DNA from: Progne subis subis
Lineage: Eukaryota > Chordata > Aves > Passeriformes > Hirundinidae
NCBI GenBank assembly: GCA_022316685.1
Contig: JAKJHU010001401.1
Span: 1 to 64,000, forward strand
Direction: 5' to 3'
Length of the DNA stretch: 64,000 nt
Numbering within the stretch: position 1 is the first letter of the stretch; every line of letters starts with the position of its first letter. The notes under the pieces are model-generated. The model was not told the origin of the DNA, ran no database searches, and saw nothing but the letters and a program-made list of their open reading frames with translations. A program made the translations under genes and the position numbers. Below are positions 45,231 to 58,589 of the stretch, in pieces.

Positions 45231-45866
45231 CCTGGGTGGTCCCTGGGTTGGTTTTTTTGCTGTGGGGATGTTTGGAGAAGTAAGAACTCCAAGCTGGCTG
45301 GAAAATGCCCCTTGGGGGACATTGGGGGTTCCCAGTGGCAGCTGCTGGCAGAGGCAGCCTGGAGGAGCAGAGCCCTGTGTCCCCCAGGACCCCAGAGAGG
45401 GGGAGCGCTGCAATTTGCAGGACCCTCAACTGCCGTGATAGGGCCAGGGGGGACTCCTGGGCCCCCTGCAACCCAAAGCAGAGAATAAGGGGAGAAGGGA
45501 CCCTGGGACTCCATCTCCCTACAGCATCCTGAAATGGAAAATGGAAAAAGGGGGAGCTTTTCAGATTCTTGGGATTCCCAGCAGCCTGGAGAGGGCAGGG
45601 ACTGAGTAGATGGGGAACCCCCAGTACAGGTGTGACCCCAGCAGCTGGGACAGGGGGAAGCCCCAAACACCAAAGGAGAGAGCTCAGCGACAGGGAACTC
45701 CACAAAGGAATTTTCAGGGCTGCTCTTGGTGTTTGATAGGCTATTAGGGACTCCAGATGTCTGGTGACTTGTAGAGATGGACTTGAGCAAAAGGACATTC
45801 AAACTCAACGTACTCATCCCTTGCTTTTGTCCAAATCAGGATTTCTCATTCCCAAACCTTGGCTGG
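45230..45866 (+). other. 5' region of zinc-finger copy D
   Basis: Aligned with 61930-62499 upstream of copy E. It contains a CAAATCAG acceptor-like site immediately before the exon that carries the start codon, suggesting an untranslated upstream exon. The C/D pair is head to head, 2.3 kb apart between start codons. Confidence 0.5.
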
Positions 45867-46736
<870 letters not shown>

Positions 46737-47239
46737 GAAGTCACCTCTCACTTTCTCTGGCCTGGCAATGATGTGAGGTGGGACCAAAGAACATGAGGGT
46801 CTGGCCATAGTTCCACCATTTTTAAGGTCAGGAAAGGGACTCACTCTCCACCAAGGAGAAGGGTGTCCTTTCCCAGCAGGAGGAAATATGTAGCTGGGAA
46901 GCGCCGGTTAGTGTTGTTGTAGTTTTCCCTGTATATGGTTTGGCTTATCCATTCTGTTATCAATTTTGTTTCTGTTCCTATCGGTTCCTTATCTTGTTGC
47001 TGTTCTCATTAAACAGTTCTTATCCCAGCCCACGATTTCTGTCTTTTGTTCTTTCAATGGGAGGCTGAAGGCCAGTGAGCGATGACATGGTTTTAGTAGG
47101 AGCAGGGAATTGCAGAATCCCATTCCTAAATCCCAGCTCATGGAAACCCAGCATCCCAGCTGGTGCCAGCCCTGGTTGCCCTGGCAGCAGCCTTGGGAGC
47201 GGGTCCCTGCTGGGGGCTGTGGGAACCTCTTCACTCTGG

Positions 47240-47520
47240 TGCCCAGGGACAGCACTGGAGGGAAGGGCTGGAGCTGAGTCAGGGCAGGTTTAGGTTGGAT
47301 CGGAGGAAAAGGTTTTTCCCCCAGAGGCTGCTGGGGACTGAACAGGCTCCCAGGGAAGGGTCACAGCTCCAGGGCTCTGGGAGCTCCAGCAGCATTTGGA
47401 CACCGCTGCCAGGCCCAGGCTGGGATTGTTGGGGTGTCCTGTGCAGGGCCAGGAGCTGGACTCGAGGATCCTGATGGCTCCCTCCCAACTCAGCCAATTC
47501 TGTGCTTCTGGGATCCCATG
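47240..47520 (+). mobile_element. CR1-like 3' segment
   Basis: Parallel to 39280-39480, extending through GGGCCAGGAGCTGGACTCGAGGATC and CCCTCCCAACTCAGCC-type ends expected of CR1. Confidence 0.6.
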
Positions 47521-47544
47521 GCCTTGGGAATGGGACTGCAAATG

Positions 47545-47866
47545 GTTGCCATGGCAACGGGCTCTGGCTCCAGGCCTGAGCTGGTGTCCATGGAACCACC
47601 CCTGGCATGGGATCTGCATGGAGCTGCCAAGGGACCGACCATAGCAACAGGGGCTGGTGATGGTTGCCATGGAAACTGACCATAGCAACAGGGGCTGGTG
47701 ATGGTTGCCATGGAAACTGACCATAGCAACAGGGGCTGGTGATGGTTGTCATGGAAACTGACCATAGCAACAGGGGGATGGTGATGGTTGTCATGGAAAC
47801 TGACCATAGCAACAGGGGGATGGTCATGGTTGTCATGGAAACTGACCATAGCAACAGGGGGCTGGT
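47545..47866 (+). repeat. 41-42-bp minisatellite of RFX X-box-like motifs
   Basis: A palindromic GTTGCCATGGCAAC sits at 47545-47558. From 47639 a 41-42-bp unit repeats: CCATAGCAAC at 47639, 47680, 47721, 47762, 47804 and 47846, alternating with GTTGYCATGGAAAC at 47663, 47704, 47745, 47787 and 47829. These match the RFX-family X-box pattern GTTGCCATGGCAAC and its half-sites. Binding is inference. Confidence 0.85.
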
Positions 47867-47894
47867 GATTTTTGCCTGCTAAGGAACTGAGTTG

Positions 47895-48205
47895 TCACAG
47901 GCCCTCAGAGGGGTTCCATGGAGACTTTCCAAGAGTCTCCAGGCTGTTCCAGAGCTGGAATGCCACAGGCAGAGACAGGGGCTCCATGGAGACCTCCCAG
48001 GGGTTTCTGGGGATGCTCAAGAGCCCTGTGGTCAGAGGCAGTCACAGCCATTCCATGCTGACATCCCAGGGCACCTTGGGCTGCAAAGGCACCGATCTGT
48101 CACAGGCACTCACGGGGGCTCCACGGTGGCATCCCAGGAGTCCCCAGGCTGCCAAAGGAGCTGGGATGTCCCAGACACTCACAGGGGTTCCTGTCATGGG
48201 CAGAG
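47895..48205 (+). repeat. 68-bp degenerate tandem repeat
   Basis: GGGGTTCCATGGAGAC-like words recur near 47910, 47978, 48048, 48115 and 48183, spaced 67-70 bp, each followed by TCCCAGG / CCCCAGGCTG-type sequence and a GTCACAGGCACTCA-type segment. Confidence 0.7.
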
Positions 48206-48209
48206 TGGT

Positions 48210-49185
48210 AGCTTCAAGCAAAAGCTTTGTTTCTTCATTGGAGAAATTACTGCTGAGTCATGAGGGGGAGAAATGACACCCAACAGACACCATGGATCCC
48301 CCAAAACTCCTCCAGGATGCCTAGACTTTTAAAATTCCATCTAAGAATTAGGACTCAGAGCAGCTGGATCCAATGCTAGCCCCTGATTTTTGTCAAAGGC
48401 TTATGTCTAAATGATTGGACAGGTGGGTTTGAACCGTATGCAATTTGTCCCACAGGATTAACAATGGAATAACAGAAAAGTTTGTATAACACAGCAATCA
48501 TTTATTCTGATTAGGATTAGACAGATTTATTTACACCACAGAATAAATTAAAAAAAAGAGTTATTTAGTCCACAGTATAGGAGCTATAACAATTATTGAA
48601 ATATAGTGCTCTAGGAAGTAATTTTAAAGTAAACAGGGCTTTGCTGGAGTTGTTTGAGCCCATTGCAGGCAGAGCCTCCTGCTCCAGCAGGAACTGCCTT
48701 TCCTGTGCCAGGACCAGGGCAGATCCCGCTGCAGGGAAAAGCCCCAGGCCAGCCCCAGCACAGTGAAGGCCTTGGGCACAAGTGCAGAGTGCCCGTGCTG
48801 GGAGCTGTGCCAGGGAGAGCCTGAGGCACCAAAGGCACCTTGGCAGCAGCAGCTGCTTCCACGGCCATGGCCAGAAGCCTCCCTTGGCAAGGCGGCCTGG
48901 TGGCCACCACTGCAGAGCTGCTGCTCCAGGGCTCATTTTCTGCCTGGGCTCTGCCCCAGCCCACAGAGTGTGACCTCAGCCCCTGACTCTGTCCCAGCCG
49001 CTGTGCCTGAGCCCTGCAAAGCCTAAAGGTCACCTGTGCCAGCCTGGCTCTGTCAGCCCCTGGGGCAGGGCAGGGAAAGGCCAGAGAAGGGGCTGGCTTT
49101 GGCTGCTGCATGTGGGCTCCAGCAGAGACAAGGAGGAGTCAAGGGAGTGGATGGCGTCCAGTGAGCAGCCCCTTCTCCCCATGTA
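48210..49185. other. No gene recognised
   Basis: 48300-48600 is A/T-rich and may be LTR debris. 48640-49030 is G/C-rich. The part at 48965-49030 (GTGTGACCTCAGCCCCTGACTC) recurs as complement at 58590-58660. Confidence 0.4.
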
Positions 49186-49189
49186 ATCC

Positions 49190-49490
49190 TGGAATGCTTT
49201 GGATGGGAAGAGCTCTGCAGTGCTCATCTCATCCAAACCCCTGCCATGAGCAGGGACATCTTTCACCAGATCAGGTTGTTCAGAGCCCTGTCCCAGCGGG
49301 ACTGAATGTTTCCAGGGATGGGGCATTGAGCACCTCCCTGGGAACCTGTCCTGGTGTACCACCAACCTCATCAAAAATTTCCTTCTTATCTCCCCTTATC
49401 TGAACCTCCCTTCCTTTAGTTTAAAACCACCACCCTTTGTTCCTATTGTGACAGGCCCTACTAAACCTTTGTCCACCATTGCATTTCCAA
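49190..49490 (-). mobile_element. CR1 fragment, antisense
   Basis: AACCCCTGCCATGAGCAGGGACATC, GATCAGGTTGTTCAGAGCCCTGTCCC and TAGTTTAAAACCACCACCC are the reverse complement of conserved CR1 3' region blocks in the right order. Confidence 0.85.
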
Positions 49491-49499
49491 GCAGCCGGG

Positions 49500-50010
49500 T
49501 TTCCATGGCAATTCCATGACAGGTGACCCTGGTGTGGTGTCCCAGGGAGGGCTGCCATGGAAGCAGTACCCAGCACTGCCCCTTTCTGTCTGGCTGAGTT
49601 GGCCTTTGGCCCTGACAGTGGCGTTTGCTGCTGGTTCCGCGGCGCCTGAGCAGCCAGCACGGCACAGGGCAGGTGGCCGTGGCACAAGCCCCCAGCAAGG
49701 GATCCCCTCTGGCTCTGGGCACTGACACCAGCCTTGAGCAAGAGGCCCAGGGCAGGTTTCCATGGCACACAACTATCACAGCGGCTCCAGGCCTTGGCTG
49801 CCACGGCACCAAACCAAGGAACGGGTCCCTGTGGCCGCTGTCGTGGCACCTGAAGGCATCAGCGAGTGTCAGTGCAATTGTACCTGGAACAGCCCCGGCA
49901 CCGCTTTGTCCTCAGGGGTGCCCTGGCAGCCCAGGACAGCAACAGCTCTGCGTGCAAGTGGGCCATGGAACCTGCTGCAGAAATGGGTCCTTGGGGTGCT
50001 TTCCAAGGAA
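49500..50010 (+). repeat. Degenerate CCATGGCA-containing repeats
   Basis: GTTTCCATGGCAAT (49500), TGCCATGGAAGC (49552), TGGCCGTGGCAC (49674), TTTCCATGGCAC (49757), TGCCACGGCACC (49798) and TGTCGTGGCACC (49841) look like decayed relatives of the 47.6 kb X-box repeats. No protein family is seen. Confidence 0.45.
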
Positions 50011-50019
50011 CCTTGAAGG

Positions 50020-51590
50020 GATGAGGGATCCAAAGCCAGCAGTGGGGTCAGTGCAGTGTCCATGGCCACAGCCCCTTGCAATGGCCCAGGGCAGGTTGGG
50101 ATGATGATCCACCCTCACTCCTGGCCCAGGGCAGGGCTGCAGGGCTCTTGGTGGCACCTTGGGCTTGGCCCACACTTGAGGAGGGTGTTTGTTTTCACTG
50201 GAGAAACTCAGGAGTTTTAGATTGCCTCAAAACTAAAAGAAAAAAATCCTTCTTTGGTTGTGTGCAGCCAGGTCTCCAAGGAAAGCAGGTCCCAGGTGAG
50301 TGAGAATAGACAGCATGTAGTTTGGGAATGTGGAGCAAGGTTGTCCACACTGGGACACACCTCAAGGCACAGCTTCTCTGAGCAGGCCAGACCTCCTTGG
50401 GAGACCCTGGCTCAGTATCAACCACAGAATGCTGCAATCACCTCTTGTCTAATGAGAACAGTAATGAAATACGCACTTGAAAGTAGTAATACATATTTCT
50501 TAGAAGCTCCTTGAAATATTTCTCCATAACTGCAGCAGGAAAACTTCCAAATGAATGGCACCGGACCAGAGGGGAACTCAAGGCAGAGCCATGGTTGTCA
50601 GGACTTGCTTGATCCTGATGAGACCCGTGGTGGATTTGGTGTTAAACCCTGGAACCTCAGGGCCTGAGAGGAGATTGCACAAACCTTTCCAGGAGTGGAA
50701 GTCAGAAGAAAAACCCAAAGTGTCTTGATGCATCAGTGGGTCCCACAGAGGTCCATCCCCAACACAGGCTCCTCATGGAGTTCATGAAGGACAGAAATGG
50801 AGGCCAGGATTGCACAAAAACCTCTCAGAGACTCAGTGAGGGAAGGAAATTCCAAAGTAGCTTAAACACCTTGAGTATCTCAAAGTATTAATGAACCTCA
50901 CTGAGTATCAATGCAAAGCTCTCAAGGGACTCATTAGAGCAGATAATTGGAGGCCATGATTGCACAAAAACCTCTCAGAGACTTGGTGCCTCAAAGAAGT
51001 ACTTAAATTACCCCTGAGTACCTTGAGGCAATAATGAGCCCCACTGAGTGTGGTTACTGGCTAAGAATCTCTAGGGACTAATTAAAGCAGATAATTGGAG
51101 GCCATGATTGCATAAACCTCTCAGACTCAGTGTCAAAAGAAGTTCCTTAATAAATTCTGAGGCATCCTGAAGTATTAATGAGCCCCCACTGACTATTTTA
51201 CTGTCTAAGAATCCCAAGGGACTAATTAAAGTAGATAAGTGAGGCCATGCTAACAATTTTAAAAGGGAAACACCAAGTACCTTAAAACAACTGAAGTACC
51301 TTGAAGCATTAATGAGCCCCACTGAGTGTTGTTCCTGACAAAGCCTCTCAAGGGACTAATTAGAGCAGATAATTGGAGGCCATGATTGCACAAACCTCTC
51401 AAAGACTCCCAGGAAAAAGCAAAACCAAAACCCAAAGTCCTTTGAATGCTCCTCCTGGCAGCATTCAGGAGCCCCCCCAGGGCCATTGGTGACCAAGGCT
51501 CCCCAGTGACTCCTTCCAGCACATCCTTGAGGCCACTGGGATGTGAGGGGGATGCTGAGGGCAGCAGGGAAACCACTCAAGTTTGTGGTG
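50020..51590 (-). repeat. Inverted counterpart of 23.6-25.5 kb, including ~146-bp array
   Basis: Units marked by GACTnATTAnAGCAGATAATTGGAGG recur at about 50930, 51077, 51219 and 51355, plus a diverged one near 50785. The flanks match 24700-25560 and 23640-23900 in reverse complement. The OR gene next to the first copy is not found intact here. Confidence 0.85.
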
Positions 51591-52150
51591 GCCTCTGAAG
51601 TCAGCCAGAAAGTTTGTTCCCTTGAGCTGTGAGTTTCCTGTGCCACTGCAGATGTTGTTGCTCAGAGCCAAGGCTGCCTGGCAGCCACCCCAAGACTGCC
51701 CTCAGCATTTCCTTTGCTTCACCTTGGCTTTCTTTTCTCTTCCTGCTACAGATTTCTTCCAATACCCCACCCCTCTTCCTTCCCCTGCAAACAGCCCATC
51801 CCTGGTTGCCCTTTCCACTCTGGCCTCACTCTCCACTTCAGTTCCTGACATGACACCATGGGAACATCCCTTCGGGAGCAGGATCACCCTCCAAGTGCTT
51901 CAGGAATTGTCTGCAGCCTCCTGCAGTGCCTCCTGCTGCTCCCTTGCCAGAGGCACCACAGGCCAGGGGGGCACATCTGGGCTGCTGTGTCTAGCTGTGG
52001 AACTCCCTGTTGTGGGCAAGGAGGAGGAGCTGCAGAGGCTCTGCAGGACTGACAGGATGGGCTTTGGGGCTGTGAGGAGAAGCTGAGGCACCTGGGCTGC
52101 TGGACCTTCTGGAGAGGAGGCCCAGGGCTCATTTCACAACTGCTGCAAGG
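51590..52150. repeat. Segment mirrored at 60130-60720
   Basis: AGGCACCACAGGCCAGGGGGGCAC, CTGTCTGCAGCCTCCTGCAG-like and GGCTGCCTGGCAGCCACCCC sequences recur as complement. ORFs in both copies are not conserved as protein. Confidence 0.85.
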
Positions 52151-52156
52151 GTGGTT

Positions 52157-52770
52157 TCAGAGAATCACAGAATCAGCAAGGTTGGAGAATACCTTGGACA
52201 TCATCAAGTCCATCTGTGCCCTGACACTGCCTTGTCTCCCCTGAGCCTCCTCTTCTCCAGGAAAAACAACCCCAGCTCCCTCAGACGCTCCTCACAGGAC
52301 TTGTGTTCCAGACCCCTCACCAGCCTTGTTTTCCTTCTCTGGACACACTCCAGCCCCTCCATGTCCTTCTTAAATTGGTGGGCCCAGAACTAGACACAGC
52401 ACTCAAGGTGTTGCCCAACCAGCATGGAGCACAGGAGAAGAATCACTGCCCTGCTCCCACTGGCCATGTTGTTCCTGGTCCCGGCCAGGAGCCATTGGCT
52501 TTCTTGGCCACCTGGGCACACTGCTGGCTCATGTCCAGCCTGCTGTCCATCAGCACCTGCATGTCTTTTTCTGCCTGGCCACTGTCCAGCCACTCTATCC
52601 TCAGCCTGTTGCGCACTGCAGGAGTGGTTGTGGCCAAAGTGCAGGACCTGGCACTTGGACTTGTTAAACCTCACATTATTGGATTTGGTCCCTGGATCCA
52701 GCCTATCCAGGGCCCTGTGCAGAGCCTTCCTGCCCTCCAGCAGATCAGCACCCCCAGCCAATGGGTGTCA
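52157..52770 (-). mobile_element. CR1, antisense, about 610 bp
   Basis: It begins AGAATCACAGAATCAGCAAG (complement of a CR1 terminus). It runs through CCTTGTTTTCCTTCTCTGG, CCATTGGCTTTCTTGGCCACC, TGCTGTCCATCAGCACC and TCCAGGGCCCTGTGCAGAGCC in the order of a CR1 3' region read backwards. It is the longest CR1 copy in the window. Confidence 0.9.
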
Positions 52771-52779
52771 CCTTGGGTC

Positions 52780-53230
52780 CATCAGGCCCTAGAGTGTCAC
52801 AAAACTTCTCCATGATTTCATGAGGCCTCCCAGTGTCACAATGCCCCTTTCATTGCATGGGACCCCTTGGTGTCACTAAGTCCCTTGGATCCTTTGGCCC
52901 TGCAGTGTCACAATGGTGCTTTGGTCCCCCAAGGCTCTGCCGTGTCACAATGGATCCTTGGTTCCATGAGGTCTGGCAGGGCAGCAATGATCTCCTTGGT
53001 TCCACAGTGTCACAATGGCCTCTTGGTCCCAAGGGGCACCATGGTGTCAAACATGTTTCCTTCATTCCAAGAGTCCCTGAGGAGCCACCCTGGCTATTTG
53101 GGTCCATTGGGCCCTGCAGTGTCATAATGGCACCATCATGACACCAGATCCTGCTCTGTCCCAATGCCCTGCATGTTTCCACTAGGCCCTGCAGTGTCAC
53201 AGTGGCCTCTTGGTTCCATCAGGCCTCAGA
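52780..53230 (+). repeat. TGTCACA-type degenerate minisatellite, locus 3
   Basis: CAGTGTCACAATGG-like words at about 52834, 52906, 52949, 53005, 53117 and 53188, with intermediate variants, indicate a unit of about 36-43 bp. Confidence 0.75.
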
Positions 53231-53234
53231 GAAC

Positions 53235-56200
53235 ACCATGAATTCCTTGGCCCTGGGCCTGGAGCAGGAGCAGCTCTTGAGGGCCCCAAGGCCGGGGCTG
53301 TTGTGCTGGCCCTGGGCAGATGGGATGGCAGCAGGGGCTGCAGAGCTCTCAGCACCTCAGGGACAGGGGAGCAGGGCACACAGGGAGCCTCCTTTTCCCT
53401 TGGCCCAGCACCTTCCCCATGGCTGGGGCTGAGTCCTGTCTGAGCTGCAGCTGCTGCTGTGCCCTTGCGAGGGGCTGAGGCCAGTGGGGCCCCTGCCCAG
53501 AGCAGCCTGCCCTGAGCAGAGCTGTGGGGCCAGAGCCGGCTGGGCTGTGCTGGGGAGAGGCCCTTGGTGCTGCTGAGAGCTCAGGGCAGCTGGCAGAGCT
53601 TGGAGGGAGCTGGGCTGGGCTGAGAGAGCCTGGCACAGAAACCATCAGCGTCCATCTCAGCCTGTGTGAGCGTGCAGGGGCCAGGACTCAGCCAGGTCTT
53701 GTGGGGCAGGGTCAGAACCTGTGGAAGACAGTGAAAGCAGGCAAGTGGCCCAGAGAGGAGGCTGCTCTGTGCCCTTGGTGGCATGGACAGAGCAGGAACA
53801 CGGCCCTGGACATTTGTCAGTGCCAGCCTCTGTCCCCAGCCATTGCCAGCCCTGGCTGCTCAGCCCAGGTTTGCGGGGCAGTTTGGCTGTGGCCCAGCTC
53901 CATCCTCCTGTGGGGCTCAGGGCCTGTTCCCGGCCATGGCCAGCCCTGCCCGGCCTCTCTGCTGGCCCAGAGCCCAGCAGAGCCCAGGGCAGGGCTGTCT
54001 GTGCAGCCCCACAGGTGCCACGGGCTGTGCAGGAGCTGGCAGAGGCTGCCCAGCAGGGAGGCCATGGGGCACAGAGCCCCAAGGCTGCTGTGGGGCACCA
54101 CGGCACAGGGGCCGTTCCCACCCGCAATGCTCCTGTCCTGCCCTGCGCCTGCACAGGGGCTGTGGCACCATGGCTGGGCCAGCGCGGCACAAAGGGGCCA
54201 CGCAGCCGTTGCCGGGGCTGACAGCAGGGCCAGGCACACACAAGGAATTGCTGTGCATTGCCTGGGCTGGGCAGGGCTGACTGTGCCAAAGGCAGAGCTC
54301 AGCTGCCCTTGGTGGCTGCAGGGAAAGTGCAGAGCCCAAAGAGCCTCCATGGCTGTGCTGGAGACCAAGGCTGGAGGAGGGAAATGCAGGGCTGCTGTGG
54401 GATGGGGAGGGGATTGAATTCCAGCACACACCTCAGTTCTATGACAATCCCGGCACAATGCTGGTCCATGTTCCAGCCTGGAGCAGAGCAGATGGTTTTG
54501 GGACAGGAGCCCTCTGGGGCTGGCAGGGACCTGCAGCTTGCAAGGTGCTCTGCTCTCCCTCAGCTCCTCTCTGACAGATGCCAATCCCAGCTGGGCACCT
54601 CAGGGCATGAGTGGCACTGCCTGCTCAGGGGCACACAACTGATGTCTGCCTGGAAAGAGGCAGAGGTTTAAATACCTGTTAGTTTCATATTATACAAGCA
54701 AATCTCTGTTATCTGGGTCAGTTAAGTACTTTTAAGAAGTGGCCAAACTTTCCCACCAGGAACAGGAATTTCCTGGATCTACTGGATTCTCCTACTGATG
54801 GCAGGAGAAGAAATACGGATCTTCCCCTCTACCTTGGACACCAACATTCAGTCTAACAATTCACAGCCCTCTTCTTTCAGGTGTTTCCAGGTCTTCTGTT
54901 TAAATGGCCATGTCTAAGGGCATTTCTTCATGTAGAGCAGCTGTACCTATGTCCTTCCTGTTGCTCCCAGATTTCCTCCTGCAGCTCTTCTCTGGTCATT
55001 TCAATGCATCTCCCATGACTGGCTTCATGCTTTGAGGTTCCCAGAGTTGTCCAATTTTTCAGAAGTTTAAATAACACCTTAGTCAGCATCTTAGTTGTAT
55101 TTTTATTTTATATATCACCTCTTCTTATATCTTGGTTAAAAATTCTTCCTGTATGGAAATCTCTTGTGGGTTGTGGACATGTCAGATGTTGCTGGGATGT
55201 CAGAAGGAGCTGGGGGAAGTGGTTTGTTGATTCATAAATTTTATCATGTTCCCATTTTTTATGTTGGTCATGAAGAGAAATCTTTCTGTGCCTTCAAGTC
55301 TCACCAGTTCCTGATCCCTCAAAGGACACAAACCTGGCTGCACTTGGACCAACTCCATAGTCAGAGCAGAGCTCCCTTGTCCCAGAAAGTCCCTGGCAGT
55401 GGAGGGATGAAGGAAACAGGACAGGCTGTGGGGATCAGGTGCAGGGCAGAGCCAGGGAGAAGAATGACTTTTACATTTGATGGAGCTGTGCCTTCCCTTG
55501 GGTTTATTGGCTGACAGTAAATTAACATCCCTCTGTGTCCTGGGCAGCTCCTTCCCCAAGGAAAGCAGGTGGGAGTTGGAGCCCAGGAGCTGAAACCTGC
55601 AGGTCCAGCCTGGGGTGGAGAGAGCTCAGATTTGCACAAGGCTGCTCTGAGTCCTGGGGCTTGGATGGGGGAAATGGGATGGGGATAGGGACAGAGTCTG
55701 ATTGAATGTCAGACATAAAGGGTCTTGATTTTTATATCTATTCAAACTGCATGAGCAGTTACTTGGGTTCAATGTCAATTGGATAATGACCGTATCAATG
55801 TATTAATAGGAAAAAAATCCTAAACAGGATCTAAACATCTTTTCTCACTGTCTTTTCTAAAAACAGCATATACACTTGGAACACACTTCCATAATCTGTT
55901 TAATTAACCCAAAAATTTTGAAAACTTAAATTATCCCCAGAGGCTTGGCCTTTTAAGGTCTTCTGAATGTTACTGAGCCCTGGGGCACTGAATTCCTGAC
56001 CTGAACAGCTGAAGGCTGAACAAGCCTCTGGAGAAGTCAAATCCAGCAGCAGCCTCCAAGTGTCTGAGGATGTCAGCAGCCCCCACTGAGGCCATCCCTG
56101 CCCAGAGACCGTGGGGGAATGGGCAGACAAGGAGAGCGTCCCTGGGGCTGGGCAAGCAGAGCTCAGAGGCACCAGCAGGTGCAGGTGGGAAATGGAGTGT

Positions 56201-57045
56201 GCAATGTGGCTGTGAAAGCCCTGCCTGGGCTGTGACAAGCAGGACACACAAGCCCTGACCCCATCCCCCAAACAACTCTGAGAGAGACATTTAAAATAAA
56301 TTACAATTGTTTGAGTACTCTGAATTGGATGAACTAGAGAAATATCAACAAGAGATTCTCAAGAGCTCAAAACAACAAAGCCGACTTTACTGGCAACATT
56401 AGAAAATCAGATAAACTTTGGCAAAAGGTTTTCATATAACATTCAAGTCAACAAAAAACACTTCTCAAAGCATTTAATTGACCCATTCAACTTCACAAAC
56501 TGTAAGCCCATTCAATTTTAAGTTATTCAAATTTTCTAAGAGGGAATGATAATAAGACACAGAAAGAGAGAAAGATCAAAAAAGATTTAGAGAAGCACAC
56601 ACACAGCTACCACCTCCTGGATTCCAGTTGTGTTCAGACAGAAATTCCAAGAAGAGCTGGGGTCAAGATGTGTACTTGCCTTGTGATCAACCATAAATAC
56701 CCCATGGTCTTCCTGGGCCCTTCCCCCAGGAGGGACTTTGGGTCACTTGGTCTCTCAGGAGCTGGGCTGGGGGCTGCAGAGGTGGCTGTGGAGCATTGCC
56801 TTTGGTGTGCCAGGGATTGGCAGACACTGCTGGGCTGGGATAGAGGCTCTGGGGGATTGGGGTTACAGGGCAGGGCAGTGCTGGGGTTTCAAGGCTGGGC
56901 AAGGCTGGACCTGCCCCTTCCTCCCCCACACACAAAATGTTTCCAGCCAACAATCTCCTCCAGTCTCTCACAACAGGCAATGCTGGAGGTGGAATCCCAG
57001 TTGTGGCCATGGGCACCTGGACAAGAAGGACAGTTCTTTTCCATA
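53235..57045. other. No gene recognised; G/C-rich then A/T-rich
   Basis: 53240-54400 is G/C-rich with many overlapping ORFs on both strands and no domain. 56270-56640 is A/T-rich and may be an antisense LTR remnant. I see no tRNA, rRNA or conserved coding exon. Confidence 0.4.
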
Positions 57046-57051
57046 GGAAGG

Positions 57052-58582
57052 TGTAATGGTTTCATTAAAACTGGGCAGAAACACTAATTAATATAGTGAC
57101 TACACATTCATGAAATTTTGTTTGCTAAATTTAGTGGAGTAGTATTTTCTCTCTTTTTGTGGGAGAGGATCAGGGGAAACAAAGCAGGCTCAAGCTTACA
57201 AAACAAAGTTTTTTTAACACACACTAAAAGAATAGAAAAGATAAGAAAAGAAAAGATGGAAAAAACCCAAAAAACCAAAATGAACTTCAAAACACTCTTC
57301 CCTTCCCTTACAAACTGTTAACTTTCTTACAAACAATATAGAGAGACACAAGCTGTGATTTTCAATCAGTTTCACTACTTAAACATAATCTTTCATCACT
57401 TTGGGAGAGGAGTCTCTCTAGAGTCTTATGGACACATTCGCCACAAGACAAAACAGTCCTGGGGCTCTCAATGTCACAAATCTGCAACTGCTTGGAGTTT
57501 TTGCAGATTGTGCTGTTCCACCCATTCGCAGCCTTTCCCCTGGCTACTCATAGGCCTCTCAGTGTATTTAGGGTACTGTTTAAGAAAGCTTCTTCTAGTA
57601 TAAAACAAGGATTCTCTTCTAGCTCTAAAATCATTTCTATCTCAAAAGAAATAGAGACCTCCTTTTACTCCAGGAGTGAGGGGCTTTAAGATTCCCACTT
57701 AAATCTCAATCATATCAATCCCCAACTTTGACTAGGACTAGCATTCCTCCAAACAACATTAAGATGTTACATGAAACAGTCCATTTCTCCATTGTTTAGA
57801 CCAGAAAAGTTTGGTTAAAAATGTCCACATCCTCAATCCCTCTTCTAATAATCTTTATCAGTTCTTTCACTCCTGCTCCACTGACTTCACGCGGCGTCTT
57901 TCCTACGTCCCCTCTGTCTCCTTCTTTTCTCTCTCAGGGAAGGGCCAGGCCTTGGAAGCTCCATGTTGCCAGGAAAGGGTTAACTCTGCCCAGGCCTGCA
58001 GTGGCCATGTGGTTTCTGCTCCAGGCAGCAGTCTCTCCATTTCAGATCAGCCTGGTTTCCTCCCTCCACTCTTTCTTCTCTGTCTGGAAGACACCGGAGG
58101 AGGGGAGCGGGAGGAGAGCTCTGCCCACCCCTCGGTGACAATCGGGGCAGCCTCGGCCAAACCGGGCCCATAGTTGTTATCAGGGGAGATCCCTCCCTGC
58201 TCTGGGGTCTCCGGGGAGGTTTTTTCAAAGTGGTTGATGTAAGCTGCAACCTCTCCTCCCCTTGGGAGCCGATGGAGTCCGGCTGGGCCTCGGGCGAGCT
58301 TCCCCCCGAAGGGGGAGGTGGGGTGTGGGGAGCAGTAGGACCCACTCGATGTTACCTGTTCAGCTGACCAGGAGGAAAAGGGCCTGACCTGAACAAAACT
58401 GGGATTTATATGGGTACTGCCCAAAGTCGCATTCAACATTCTCAGTGGCCAAAGCAGATGCCAATATCTCAAACCAGCTTCTGATAGCTCCTTGTCCTTT
58501 CTAAAACTATTTCCAGGGTCCTGACAGGGTAACACTTCACATTCCTTCCTAACTAAAAACCAAACTGTGCTAACCCATGATA
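57052..58582 (-). mobile_element. Second copy of the 1.5 kb ERVL-like LTR, antisense
   Basis: The complement reads TATCATGGGTTAGCACAG at the 58582 end and finishes AAACCATTACA at 57052, aligned end to end with 18196-19675. Shared internal words include GCGACTTTGGG, AGGTAACATCGAG and CTATTCTTTTAGTGT. Flanking 5-mers (57047-57051 GAAGG, 58583-58587 GTGAC) do not match, so the target duplication is lost or the junction was rearranged. Confidence 0.85.
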
Positions 58583-58589
58583 GTGACCT

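Noticed and set aside
47279..47854. A minus-strand ORF with repeated MVSFHGNHHQ
   Set aside because: Direct product of the 41-42-bp minisatellite; no domain.
47639..47866. CRISPR-like regular repeats
   Set aside because: Repeats are directly adjacent without unique spacers, and the context is a vertebrate genome; it is a minisatellite.
53524..54417. A 297-residue ORF in G/C-rich sequence
   Set aside because: Overlapped by comparably long ORFs in other frames on both strands; no motif.
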